From: Kumtagia sp963820075
Lineage (GTDB): Bacteria > Pseudomonadota > Alphaproteobacteria > Rhizobiales > Rhizobiaceae
Length of the DNA: 64,000 nt
Assembly (NCBI GenBank): GCA_963820075.1
Contig: CAWFYS010000006.1
Coordinates: 744,001 to 808,000 of the forward strand
Direction of reading: 5' to 3'
How positions within the stretch are numbered: the first letter of the stretch is position 1; every line of letters starts with the position of its first letter. The position numbers and the translations under genes are program-made. The notes under the pieces were generated by a model. That model did no database searches, had not been told where the DNA came from, and saw nothing but the letters and a program-made list of their open reading frames with translations. Shown here piece by piece: positions 9,547-17,875 of the stretch.

Positions 9547-9837
9547 ATGCTGAAAATAGCAGTCCATCCCGGTCGAATCCTGAAAAACGAATTGGAAGCG
9601 CGTTCGCTGTCGGCCAACAAGTTTGCTCTTGCTCTGCGTCTGCCCTCCGGCAGGATCACGGACATCCTGAATGGCAAGCGAGGTATATCGCCGGAAACGG
9701 CTCTGCGCCTCGCCCGCTATTTTGGCAACAGCGCTGAGTTCTGGCTTGATCTGCAAACAGCGTACGAACTGGCGATTGCTCAACGAGAAATGGGGTCGCG
9801 TATTGCCGCAGAGGTGACACCCGCCGATGCGGCTTAG
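9547..9837 (+). CDS. higA: HigA-type antitoxin, HTH domain
   Basis: 96 residues with an XRE-type helix-turn-helix: HPGRILKNELEARSLSANKF, then LPSGRITDILNGKRGISPET and the family tail LARYFGNSAEFWLDLQTAYE. HigA/VapI-like proteins neutralise HigB and repress their own operon by binding the upstream palindrome. It begins 13 nt after the toxin stop with GAAAGGA upstream, as expected for a toxin-first higBA operon. The gene is intact although its toxin partner is not. Confidence 0.88.
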   Translation: MLKIAVHPGRILKNELEARSLSANKFALALRLPSGRITDILNGKRGISPETALRLARYFGNSAEFWLDLQTAYELAIAQREMGSRIAAEVTPADAA

Positions 9838-9952
9838 GAACGCCATAGACGCAGCCGTTAACGGCCCGTCGCCGACATCTGGCACGAATGGCGGGCGGTC
9901 GATGGCGGCGGCGGGTTCAACCCTGCCGGAGAGGATGCGCTCCAGACGGTGC

Positions 9953-10000
9953 ATGCGGCATCTCGTAGAAGTTGCGGAGGGACGAAAGATCAACGGCAAA
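9953..10000. repeat. Right copy of the imperfect direct repeat flanking higBA
   Basis: Pairs with 9036-9087 in direct orientation (shared cores GTTGCG and CGAAAGATCAACGG). It lies just beyond higA, upstream of the 3' end of the ferredoxin-like gene. Confidence 0.45.
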
Positions 10001-10021
10001 AAGCACCGGGCCGCAGCGAAG

Positions 10022-10705
10022 TCAGGCCGCAAAGGCAGCCATATGGAACGCCTGCATGTCAGCCGGATAGCGGTAGGCAGAACCATAAGGACAGGCATTG
10101 CGGTCGAGACAGCCGCCCGTCATGCAGGCGCGGCCTGCTCCCGCGTGCACATGCGCGAGGCAGGCCGCGTGGTCGAATCCAGCGGAAGAGTAGGCGTCGA
10201 CAGGGCAGGAATTCAGGCAAGGTTTTCCGATACATGCGTCGCAAAGATGCACCGGTTCATCAATCTCGGGAAAGCCTGCTGTTTCGTCGAGCAGCAGCGC
10301 GCCGCGATAGGCATGCCACAGCCCGTAGACCGGATGCATCAGTATGCCCAGCGGCGACGGTCTCAGCCTCTCGGCGCGCATCGCCCATCGCTGAAACGGC
10401 AGATAGGGCCTGTCGAAAGGGAATACCGCCCTCGCCCCCACCTGCCGGGCCACGCCACCGATGATTTCGCGCGCCCAGGTGTCGAGCGGGTCGCGCCGAT
10501 CTTCTGGCTGATCCTGCCGCCACTTCAAAAAATGCGGCCAGGCAACCGCGCCGGCCTGGCCGATAATCAGGACGGATTTCGCCGGCGCCCCGGATGGACC
10601 GGGCGGCGCCATCTCTTCTGGTTCAAATTCGAAGCCGCCGCGTGTAACGAGACCATGCGCCGCCAGCGCGCGCTCCATCTCGGCGAGGCCGGATTGCGGC
10701 AGCAT
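10022..10705 (-). CDS. 4Fe-4S ferredoxin-type protein (QueG/epoxyqueuosine reductase-like C-terminus)
   Basis: 227 residues. The C-terminal third carries eight cysteines (155, 158, 163, 167, 182, 194, 199, 205) in CDACIGKPCLNSCPVDA and CMTGGCLDRNACPYG, consistent with two [4Fe-4S] clusters of the kind seen in QueG-like and corrinoid-linked reductases. The N-terminal half has no recognised catalytic motif. It lies 93 nt downstream of and in the same direction as the MttB-family gene, so it could be cotranscribed and serve as an electron carrier for corrinoid reactivation, but that is inference from position only. Confidence 0.65.
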   Translation of the reverse strand: MLPQSGLAEMERALAAHGLVTRGGFEFEPEEMAPPGPSGAPAKSVLIIGQAGAVAWPHFLKWRQDQPEDRRDPLDTWAREIIGGVARQVGARAVFPFDRPYLPFQRWAMRAERLRPSPLGILMHPVYGLWHAYRGALLLDETAGFPEIDEPVHLCDACIGKPCLNSCPVDAYSSAGFDHAACLAHVHAGAGRACMTGGCLDRNACPYGSAYRYPADMQAFHMAAFAA

Positions 10706-10798
10706 GTGTCAGCTCTCGCCCGGCTGCTTGAACGCGCTGCGCCAGACTTCCTTGTGGATAATGTCGGCCACTTTAGCCCGGCCTGAAACGGGCTCCTT

Positions 10799-12373
10799 TC
10801 ACGTGAAGGCGTCGGGCATCGACTCCTTCTTCCTGGCGATGAAATCCTTCAGGGCCTCGTCAAGCGCCGGGTCGAGGAGCGGTGCCTCGTAGCTTTCCAG
10901 CCAGCGGCGGGCCATGTCGTTGGCGCGCTGGGAAGCGCTCTTCTCGCCTTCGGCCAGCCACTGCTCGTAGGAATTATTGTCGGCAATCGCCGACCGGTAG
11001 AAGGCCGTCTGGAAATTCGCCTGTGTATGCGAGCAGCCGAGATAGTGGCTGCCGGGCCCGACCTCGCGGATGGCGTCCATCGCCTGGCCGTTTTCCGACA
11101 GGTCCACCCCTTCGGCGAACTTCTGCTGCATGCCGAGCTGGTCGATGTCCATCATGAATTTCTCGTAGCAGGAGGCCAGCCCGCCCTCGAGCCAGCCGGC
11201 CGAATGCAGCACGAAATTCGTGCCGGCAAGGATGGTCGAGTTCAGCGTGTTGGCGCTCTCATAGGCCGCCTGGGCGTCGGGGATCTTCGAAGCGCAAAGC
11301 GAGCCGCCGGTTCGAAACGGCAGGCCGAGGCGGCGCGCAAGCTGCGCGGCGCCATAGGATACGAGTGACGGTTCCGGGGTTCCGAATGTCGGTGCGCCGG
11401 ATTGCATCGAGATCGACGATGCGAACGTGCCGAACAGGACCGGCGCGCCCGGCCGGATGAGCTGCGTGAAGGCGGCGCCCGCCAGAACCTCGGCCAGCAC
11501 CTGCGTCAGCGTGCCGGCGACCGTCACCGGGCTCATCGCGCCGGCAAGAATGAAGGGCGTTACGATGCATGCCTGGTTGTGGCGCGCATAGACCTTCAGG
11601 GCGCCAAGCATGGTCTCGTCGAAAACCATGGGCGAATTGGCGTTGATCAGGCTGGTCAGCACCGTGTTGTTCTCGACGAAATCATCGCCGAACACGATTT
11701 TCGCCATGGCCACCGTGTCCTCGGCGCGTTCGGGGGCTGTCACCGACCCCATGAACGGCTTGTCCGAGTAGCGGATGTGCGAATAGATCATGTCGAGGTG
11801 GCGCTTGTTGACCGGCACGTCCACCGGCTCGCACACCGTGCCGCCCGAATGATGGATCGACGGCGCCATATAGGCGAGTTTCACGAAATTGCGGAAATCC
11901 TCGATCGTGGCGTAGCGGCGCTTGCCGTCGAGATCGCGCACGAAAGGCGGGCCGTAGACCGGCGCGAAGACCGTGCCCTTGCCGCCGATTTCGACCGAGC
12001 GCGCCGGATTGCGGGCATGCTGGGTGTAGACCGGCGGCGCGGTCTTCAGCAAAGAGCGCGGCAGGCCTTTCGGGAACCGCACCCGCTCGCCCTTGATGTC
12101 GGCGCCCGCCGCCTTCCACAAGGCCAGCGCCTCCGCGTCGTCGCGGAATTCGATGCCGATTTCCTGCAGCACCGTGTCGGCATTGGCTTCGATCAGGGCC
12201 AGGCCTTCCTCGTCCAGCACCTCGTATACGGCGATCTTGCGCTTGATATAGGTGAGCTGCGGGTTCGGGCCGCCGCCGGAGCGCGCCGCGCGCCGCGCCG
12301 CCGCGCCGCCGCCCGCACCCCTGCCCCGCCTTGCCGCACCGGCTTCCGCCTCGACTGCCAGCTCGTCGCTCAT
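10799..12373 (-). CDS. Trimethylamine methyltransferase (MttB) superfamily protein, non-pyrrolysine
   Basis: 524 residues, starting MSDELAVEAEAG, with an Arg/Gly-rich disordered N-terminus (about 14-35) and then a full MttB-type TIM barrel (VYEVLDEEGLALIEANADTV, HSGGTVCEPVDVP, GSHYLGCSHTQANF near the C-terminus). True MttB has an in-frame amber codon for pyrrolysine; this reading frame is uninterrupted, placing it with the MtgB/MtpB/MtcB group that demethylates quaternary amines such as glycine betaine, proline betaine or carnitine onto a corrinoid protein. The divergent neighbour is a corrinoid protein. A longer in-frame start at 12538 lacks family resemblance. Substrate is inference. Confidence 0.88.
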   Translation of the reverse strand: MSDELAVEAEAGAARRGRGAGGGAAARRAARSGGGPNPQLTYIKRKIAVYEVLDEEGLALIEANADTVLQEIGIEFRDDAEALALWKAAGADIKGERVRFPKGLPRSLLKTAPPVYTQHARNPARSVEIGGKGTVFAPVYGPPFVRDLDGKRRYATIEDFRNFVKLAYMAPSIHHSGGTVCEPVDVPVNKRHLDMIYSHIRYSDKPFMGSVTAPERAEDTVAMAKIVFGDDFVENNTVLTSLINANSPMVFDETMLGALKVYARHNQACIVTPFILAGAMSPVTVAGTLTQVLAEVLAGAAFTQLIRPGAPVLFGTFASSISMQSGAPTFGTPEPSLVSYGAAQLARRLGLPFRTGGSLCASKIPDAQAAYESANTLNSTILAGTNFVLHSAGWLEGGLASCYEKFMMDIDQLGMQQKFAEGVDLSENGQAMDAIREVGPGSHYLGCSHTQANFQTAFYRSAIADNNSYEQWLAEGEKSASQRANDMARRWLESYEAPLLDPALDEALKDFIARKKESMPDAFT

Positions 12374-12642
12374 GGTCGTTCTTCCCTGGAAACTGCACAT
12401 ACCGCGCCCGGCGCGGCTCTCGCCAGATCGTAGTCGAGCACATGCCGCGAAACGTCCCGGCAGCGCCAAGCTCTGTCGCAATGAAGACACGGCCGGGTCC
12501 CTTGATGCCGGTCGCTTTCGTTTTGCAGAAAGTCGCAAATCAGCTAAGAAATCGCTACCCTGGCGGGATAGAAATCAGCCTCGCCGCTCGGCTGGCGTTG
12601 TACGACGAATGCACGCCGAATGCACCATGGAGCCCGAAGCCG

Positions 12643-13338
12643 ATGTCCGACGACGAGATCATTCTGTCCGAGCTTTCCGACGAAGAACTCGTGCAGCAGA
12701 TGCATGACGACCTCTATGACGGTCTCAGGGAGGAAATCGAGGAGGGCACCAACATCCTGCTGGAGCGCGGGTGGATGCCCTACAGGGTGCTGACCGAGGC
12801 GCTGGTCGAAGGCATGCGCATCGTCGGCGAGGATTTTCGCGACGGCATCCTGTTCGTCCCGGAAGTGCTGCTGTCGGCCAATGCCATGAAGGCCGGAATG
12901 TTCATTCTGCGCCCGCTGCTCGCCGCCACCGGTGCTCCGAAACAGGGCAAGATGGTCATCGGCACCGTCAAGGGCGACATCCATGACATCGGCAAGAACC
13001 TCGTCGGCATGATGATGGAAGGCGCCGGATTCGACGTCATCGACCTCGGCATCAACAACCCCGTCGAAAAGTATCTGGACGCCATCGAACAGCACAAGCC
13101 GGACATCATCGGCATGTCGGCGCTGCTCACCACCACCATGCCCTACATGAAGGTCGTGATCGACACGATGAAGGAGAAGGGCATCCGCGACGACTACATC
13201 GTGCTGGTCGGCGGCGCGCCTCTCAACGAAGAATTCGGCAAGGCGGTCGGCGCCGATGCCTATTGCCGCGACGCCGCCGTGGCCGTGGAGACCGCCAAGG
13301 ATCTGGTGAAGCGCAGGCACAATGTGCGCGCCGCCTGA
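12643..13338 (+). CDS. Methyltransferase corrinoid (B12-binding) protein
   Basis: 231 residues with the two-part fold of MtbC/MttC/MtgC-type corrinoid carriers: a helical cap (about 10-95) and a Rossmann B12 domain with the DxHxxG motif GDIHDIGKN (cobalt-ligating His114), Ser159 in IIGMSALLTT, and VLVGGAP. It accepts the methyl group from the MttB-family enzyme and passes it to a second methyltransferase. The gene is divergent from mttB, the 269-bp gap presumably holding both promoters. The ATG at 12643 begins the conserved region; the long upstream extension overlaps mttB antisense and is rejected. Confidence 0.93.
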   Translation: MSDDEIILSELSDEELVQQMHDDLYDGLREEIEEGTNILLERGWMPYRVLTEALVEGMRIVGEDFRDGILFVPEVLLSANAMKAGMFILRPLLAATGAPKQGKMVIGTVKGDIHDIGKNLVGMMMEGAGFDVIDLGINNPVEKYLDAIEQHKPDIIGMSALLTTTMPYMKVVIDTMKEKGIRDDYIVLVGGAPLNEEFGKAVGADAYCRDAAVAVETAKDLVKRRHNVRAA

Positions 13339-13360
13339 GTGTCCCGGAATCCCTGACGAG

Positions 13361-13388
13361 AAAAGCCCCGGTCGCCGGGGCTTTTTTG
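13361..13388 (+). terminator. Rho-independent terminator after the corrinoid protein gene
   Basis: An 11-bp stem including AGCCCCGG and CCGGGGCT around a TCG loop is followed by a T-run (TTTTTT). It lies 22 nt after the stop codon and also faces the 3' end of the small lipoprotein gene on the other strand. Confidence 0.88.
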
Positions 13389-13410
13389 TTGGTCAGGTCG
13401 GCGGAAGGTC

Positions 13411-13548
13411 TCACTCAACCGTGTCTTCGACCGCCTTCACGGTGCCTTTGATATCCTTTCCAGCACCGCGGACGGTGTTGGCGCAGGCCGCAACGGCGAG
13501 CGAACAGGCCAGTAATATGGCGAGCGATGCAATGCGAGATGCTGTCAT
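13411..13548 (-). CDS. Entericidin EcnA/B-family small lipoprotein
   Basis: Only 45 residues: a signal peptide beginning MTASRIASLAILLACS, a lipobox VAAC, and a mature part CANTVRGAGKDIKGTVKAVE. The CANTVRGxGKD motif after the lipidated cysteine is the hallmark of entericidin-like lipoproteins, attached to the cell envelope; in enteric bacteria they form an antidote/toxin pair, but the alphaproteobacterial members are of unknown role. A GAGGGAAG Shine-Dalgarno sits about 8 nt upstream. Codon phase and lipobox make it convincing despite its size. Confidence 0.85.
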   Translation of the reverse strand: MTASRIASLAILLACSLAVAACANTVRGAGKDIKGTVKAVEDTVE

Positions 13549-13618
13549 GGACACGTCTTCCCTCTGCTGGCAAGAAACTGATACAATAAACTAAACAGTT
13601 GAAGTGCAAAGAAGTTCC

Positions 13619-14326
13619 ATGACGAATGACCAGAGCCATGCGGCCGCCAAGGCCGACCGAGTTCTTATCATCGCCTGTGGTATGCTGGCGCGTGAGGTTC
13701 TTGCTGTCAAGAACGGGCTTTCGCTGGACCATCTTGACCTCACCTGCCTGCCCGCCGAATACCACTATCGTCCGGACCGGATCGCGCCGGCCATGGACAG
13801 GGCGATCGTAAGCGCCAGGGCGGAAGGCTACAGGCATATTTTTGTCGGCTACGCGGATTGCGGAACCGGCGGCATGCTCGATCGGGTAATCGAGAAGCAC
13901 GGCGTCGAGCGCATGGCGGGGCCTCATTGCTTCGCCTTCTATCAGGGTAGCGCGGCGTTCGAGGCACAGGGCGAGCGCGACATGCTGGCCTTCTACATGA
14001 CGGACTTCCTGTGCCGGCACTTCGACAGTTTCTTCATCAAGCCGCTTGCCCTCGACCGGCATCCCGAACTGATCAAGGATTTTTTCGGCAACTACGAGAG
14101 GGTAGTCTACCTCGCCCAAACGGACGACCCCGCTCTGGACAAGGTCGCCGAGAAGGCGGCGCAAATGCTCGGACTTGCCTATGAGCGTCGCTTCACCGGC
14201 TATGGTGATCTGGTTCCGGCCTTGGCCGGCGCCAGCGGCCGCGCGTCCAGCGGGGCTCGCTCGGGCCGCGTCCCGGATCAGGTGCGCCCGGCGTCTTCCC
14301 GCGCCAACCGGTCAAGCACCGTCTGA
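13619..14326 (+). CDS. DUF1638 domain protein
   Basis: 235 residues. Conserved-looking blocks are VLIIACGMLAREVLAVK, FVGYADCGTGGMLDRVIE and GPHCFAFYQG, with Cys and His that could bind metal or a cofactor. DUF1638 has no established function; I recall it near corrinoid methyltransferase genes in other organisms, and here it follows the corrinoid protein. The last 25 or so residues are Arg/Ser-rich and overlap the 3' end of the convergent epimerase gene by 49 nt, suggesting a recently extended C-terminus. AAGAAG precedes the ATG at 13619; an upstream GTG at 13604 is less likely. Confidence 0.78.
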   Translation: MTNDQSHAAAKADRVLIIACGMLAREVLAVKNGLSLDHLDLTCLPAEYHYRPDRIAPAMDRAIVSARAEGYRHIFVGYADCGTGGMLDRVIEKHGVERMAGPHCFAFYQGSAAFEAQGERDMLAFYMTDFLCRHFDSFFIKPLALDRHPELIKDFFGNYERVVYLAQTDDPALDKVAEKAAQMLGLAYERRFTGYGDLVPALAGASGRASSGARSGRVPDQVRPASSRANRSSTV

Positions 14327-15204
14327 AAGTCCGTGCGGCATCGGAAGCCGAGCACCCGTTCCGCCAATCCAGCGTCGTAGACGCGATCGATCGACCTGAA
14401 CATCGACCAGCCTCTTGGCGCGTAGAGACGCCGATAGTCCGGAAAATAGCGATCGACCACCGAGGGCGCGTCGACGATCAGTTCCGCGCAGTCGTCTCGC
14501 GAAAACGGGGTCGGCGCCGAGATTATGAAGGTGCCGAAGCCGAGCGCCGGCGCCCTTTCGAGCGCAGCGACATGCGCCTGCGCGGCGTCTTCCACGGAGA
14601 GCCGGCGAAACAGGAACTCGTTGGCCTTGGTGTTGTCGCCCGATTGTTCGATCGCATGCGCCATGTCGTCCTCTTCGGGAAAGAATCGCGCGGTTCGAAG
14701 GATGATGACAGGCAGGCGGTGCAACTGGTGATGAAGCCGGGCGAGATGTTCGGCCGAAAGCTTGGTCACGCCATATATGTTGCGCGGCATGGGGCAGAGT
14801 TCCTCGGTGATCCATTCGGCGCGGGAGGCGCCGCCGGCCACACCAGCGCGAATCGCGTCCGAGATCATCAGGGAGGTGGTGGACGTCATGACGAAGCGGC
14901 CGACGCCGTTGACAACCGCCTCCTCCAGCAGATTGCCGGTGCCGACGACGTTCACGTCGATAAACGCCATCCTGTCGTTCCGGTCGATATCGGGCTTATG
15001 CAGCGCGCCGCCGTGGACGATCGCCTCGATGCGATTTTCGACCAGCACGCGGCGGACGAGATCGCGGTCGGCAATCGACCCGACCACGGTCGTCGATGGC
15101 GCGGCAACGGGGTCGAGGCCGATCACCTCATGGCCGAGTCCGGCGAGCTTCGGGGCGAGGGTCCGGCCAAGCCAGCCGGACGATCCAGTAAGCAGTATGC
15201 GCAT
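14278..15204 (-). CDS. NAD(P)-dependent epimerase/dehydratase
   Basis: 308 residues. An extended-SDR protein with N-terminal LLTGSSGWLGRTLAPKL (GxxGxxG), D-containing GSIADRD, and the YxxxK pair in NIYGVTKLSAEH, plus FGTFIISAPTPFSRDD. Members act on nucleotide sugars; a specific substrate cannot be named. It interrupts the one-carbon cluster in the opposite direction, with its 3' end overlapping the DUF1638 gene. Confidence 0.85.
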   Translation of the reverse strand: MRILLTGSSGWLGRTLAPKLAGLGHEVIGLDPVAAPSTTVVGSIADRDLVRRVLVENRIEAIVHGGALHKPDIDRNDRMAFIDVNVVGTGNLLEEAVVNGVGRFVMTSTTSLMISDAIRAGVAGGASRAEWITEELCPMPRNIYGVTKLSAEHLARLHHQLHRLPVIILRTARFFPEEDDMAHAIEQSGDNTKANEFLFRRLSVEDAAQAHVAALERAPALGFGTFIISAPTPFSRDDCAELIVDAPSVVDRYFPDYRRLYAPRGWSMFRSIDRVYDAGLAERVLGFRCRTDFQTVLDRLAREDAGRT

Positions 15205-15538
15205 TCGTTGTCTTCAGTCCCCGGGCTGTTCGAGTCGGACCCGATGCTGTCTACCACCGTCGGGTGAAAGGCGGGAATGCTTCGGACATTCATTTCGCAA
15301 AGACGCTGACAATCAGGTAAGGTGTGGATCCGGAAGGAAGCTTGCTCCGCGGTGTCCGCTGCCCTGCGACGGATGAAAAGTTTTACCCTGCAATGTTCAG
15401 CTCTTCAGGTGCTCCCCATTGTAACGTCGCCGCCTTGACCGCACATGTGGCTCCTCGCAATCCCACAACGAAGTCGGGCCCTCGATAGGGTCAATGTTCC
15501 GATTGCGTGTGGGCTTACGAAGGAAAGCAAGGGGCGGC
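15205..15538. other. Divergent intergenic region, no gene seen
   Basis: The region lies between the divergent epimerase and ExoD genes and so should contain two promoters. CTTGAC near 15434 resembles a rhizobial -35 element, but no convincing -10 partner was found. No RNA gene or repeat was recognised. Confidence 0.35.
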
Positions 15539-16198
15539 ATGACAGCGGAATTGGACAGTTTGGATGAGGGCCGGATCGGCGACATGTTCGCCCGGCGCAG
15601 GCCGCGACGGTTGTCGCTGCTGTTCGAACGGCTCGCCGCCGACGCCGGAGAGCGCATCACCGTCGCCGAAATTCTCGATGCGCTTGGCGACCGCAGCTTT
15701 GCCGCGCTGCTCGTCCTTTTCGGAGCCCTGAATCTCCTGCCGCTGCCGCCCGGCAGTTCGGCCGTGCTCGGACTGCCGCTGATCATTGTCGCCGCCCAGC
15801 TCATGTATGGCAGCAAGCGTGCATGGCTGCCGAAGTTCGTCGCCGAAAAGTCGCTGTCGGCCGAACAGTTCCGCGGCCTCATGAACCGCCTCATCCCAAG
15901 CCTTGTCTGGCTGGAGCGCTGGGTTCGCCCGCGCTACTGGCCGTTCTGGCGCAGGCGCGGTGATCGCGTCACCGGCTGCATCACCTTCCTGCTGGCCATC
16001 ATCGTCACCTTGCCCATCCCTTTCGGCAACTGGTTGCCGGCCTTCGCGATCGCGCTGCTCGGACTGGCCTTGACGGAGCGGGACGGCCTTCTGTTCGCAG
16101 CCGGCTGTGGTATCGGAATTGTCGCGGTTTTCGTCAGCAGCCTCGTCGTCGGCGCCGCCGGCGTCGCGACCGAGGCCGCGCTCGGATGGGTGTTCTGA
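15539..16198 (+). CDS. ExoD-family membrane protein
   Basis: 219 residues. After a cytoplasmic N-terminus come the conserved GDRSFAALLVLFGALNLLPL and PPGSSAVLGLPLIIVAAQL, then several more hydrophobic helices (about four to six in total). This is the exopolysaccharide synthesis ExoD family, whose biochemical role is not settled; in rhizobia exoD mutants are alkali-sensitive and have altered exopolysaccharide. AAGGGG precedes the ATG at 15539, and the in-frame extension upstream is not family-like. Confidence 0.87.
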   Translation: MTAELDSLDEGRIGDMFARRRPRRLSLLFERLAADAGERITVAEILDALGDRSFAALLVLFGALNLLPLPPGSSAVLGLPLIIVAAQLMYGSKRAWLPKFVAEKSLSAEQFRGLMNRLIPSLVWLERWVRPRYWPFWRRRGDRVTGCITFLLAIIVTLPIPFGNWLPAFAIALLGLALTERDGLLFAAGCGIGIVAVFVSSLVVGAAGVATEAALGWVF

Positions 16199-16244
16199 CC
16201 TGAAGCGTTTGCCGTGGGTCGGCCGTGCCTGTAGACTTGACGGC

Positions 16245-17148
16245 ATGGTCGACATCGATCACCGCACGATCATTGCGCGTCTTTCCCCCGAGGAGCGTCG
16301 CGTCATCACCATGAAATCCAATGCACCGGCGCTGTCGCGGCTGTGCGTGCATGGCGGCCTCATCCTTCTGTCGGCTTGCCTCATCGGGTTGCGCGTGCCG
16401 TTCTGGCAGGTGCTGCTCGTGCCGCAGGGCATCCTCGTCGTTTTCCTGTTCACGCTCCTCCACGAGTTCGATCCATGGCACGGCATTCAGGACAGAGTGG
16501 CTCAACAGCGCGGCCGCGCTGATATCGGGGCTGCTGATCCTGCTGCCGCCTTCATGGTTCCGCTTTTTCCATTTCGCCCACCACCGCCATACCCAGGACC
16601 CCGACAACGATCCGGAACTGATGAGCCGGAAGCCGGAAACGGTCGGGCAATACCTGCTGTACCTGTCGGGCATTCCCTACTGGGCGGGCATGGTGCGCGT
16701 GGTGCTGGTCAATGCCGCCGGCCGCAATCGCGATCGATTTGTTCCAGACAAGAGCCGCTCCAAAATTGCATCGGAAGCCCGCGCCTTCCTGGCCGCCTAT
16801 GCCCTGGTCATCCTTTTTTCGCTTGTCGCCCGGTCCGACATGGTATTGTGGATCTGGGTGGTGCCAATCCTGCTCGGCCAGCCGTTTCTGCGGGCCTATC
16901 TGCTTGCCGAGCATGCGCGCTGTCCTCACGTCGCCAACATGCTGGAAAACACGCGCACGACCTTCACCACCAGGCTTGTCCGCTTCCTTTCGTGGAACAT
17001 GCCGTACCACGCCGAGCATCATTCCTATCCGACGGTGCCGTTCCATCAACTGCCGCGCTTCCATCTGATCATTGCCGAGCACCTGCGGAGCACGGAGCAA
17101 GGCTATGTCCGTTTTCACCGCAACCTCGTGGCCGATCTGAAGCGTTAA
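16245..17148 (+). pseudogene. Fatty acid desaturase, frameshifted in the first histidine box
   Basis: The first frame reads MVDIDHRTIIARLSPEERRV through LVVFLFTLLHE; the protein continues one frame over as HGTAFRTEWLNSAAALISG, FHFAHHRHTQDPDNDPE, LGQPFLRAYLLAEHARCPH and MPYHAEHHSYPTVPFHQLPR. The three His boxes of membrane di-iron desaturases are therefore all present but the first (HExxH) is split by one extra base between about 16467 and 16473. Downstream of the break the reading frame is clean to the stop, so the lesion is either very recent or a sequence error. The stop codon coincides with the TTAA at which a MITE-like element is inserted. Confidence 0.8.
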
Positions 17149-17413
17149 CCCGCATTTCTCACACTCGACATGGCCTGCGTTGCTCTTTCGGCGCGGCAGA
17201 TACGTCGTCGGGCGGAAAAAAGCGTATAGAGACATACGGTTGAACCGCCCGACGCCGTAGATGCCCGCCGAAAGGCAACCACATGGGCCGGTTGAAGAAG
17301 TCGACAGGGTGTGTCGCCGCGCTTGCCCGATGTCCCGCATCGCTCGGCGCGCGGCTCCTGCCCTGTCGACTTCTTGAACCGGCGCAGGCCATGTCCAGTG
17401 CGAGAAATGCGGG
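17149..17413. mobile_element. MITE-like element with 31-bp terminal inverted repeats and TTAA duplication
   Basis: Terminal arms 17149-17179 and 17383-17413 are inverted repeats with two mismatches in 31 bp, beginning CCCGCATTTCTC. The element is flanked by TTAA on both sides (17145-17148 and 17414-17417), as for TTAA-targeting transposition. It encodes no transposase. Inside are two further palindromes: 17185-17215 with 17245-17275 (few mismatches), and 17288-17309 with 17361-17382 (core GTCGACTTCTT/AAGAAGTCGAC). The TTAA duplication suggests mobilisation by an IS1380-like (piggyBac-related) transposase in trans, which is inference. Confidence 0.78.
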
Positions 17414-17572
17414 TTAAGCACCCTGAATCGAGGCGCGTTCAGAGGCAGGAAGGCACCACATACTTGCGGTACTCTCGCGCGTCGCTTTTGAATGCACGCG
17501 CGTCGTCGGGTGAGAAGCGGCATCTCCGCGCTTGCGGCAATGCTCCAGCAACAGACCTTCAGCGAGTTCCGC

Positions 17573-17875
17573 ATGGCCGACCTCATCGTTGTCTACTGGC
17601 GCGACATTCCCGCCCAAGTGATCGTCAAGAGAGGCCGGCAAAGCGCAAAGCGCGAACTGCCCCTGCGCTTCACCGAGGCCATCGACATGGCGGCCATGCG
17701 ATCGGGAGCGGCGGAGACGGACGCCTATCTGGCCGAATGGCGAAAGGCCGATCCCGTCCCTGTAAGCGACGATCTCGACGCCGAGGCCGACCGGGCGGCA
17801 ACGGACCTCGAAGCGCGATACGACCGGGAGCGGCTTGTCGCTCTCGCCAAGTCAGGCGGCAAGGAAGATGCCTAA
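17573..17875 (+). CDS. 'Virulence factor' (PF13769-like) small protein in the one-carbon operon
   Basis: 100 residues starting MADLIVVYWRDIPAQVIVK, with KRELPLRFTEAIDMAAMRSG, then a charged C-terminus rich in Asp, Glu and Ala. The family is named for a virulence screen and has no biochemical role. Its stop overlaps the next gene start by 8 nt (ATGCCTAA), which indicates translational coupling with the MetV-like protein. That placement suggests an accessory role in corrinoid or folate methyl transfer. The Shine-Dalgarno is weak; the start is chosen on family resemblance. Confidence 0.75.
   Translation: MADLIVVYWRDIPAQVIVKRGRQSAKRELPLRFTEAIDMAAMRSGAAETDAYLAEWRKADPVPVSDDLDAEADRAATDLEARYDRERLVALAKSGGKEDA

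Noticed and set aside
10799..12373. Possible pyrrolysine-containing MttB
   Set aside because: No in-frame amber codon interrupts the gene, so it is a non-pyrrolysine family member.
12374..12642. Cobalamin riboswitch upstream of the corrinoid genes
   Set aside because: No B12-box-like sequence or recognisable riboswitch fold was seen in this region or before the operon at 17573.
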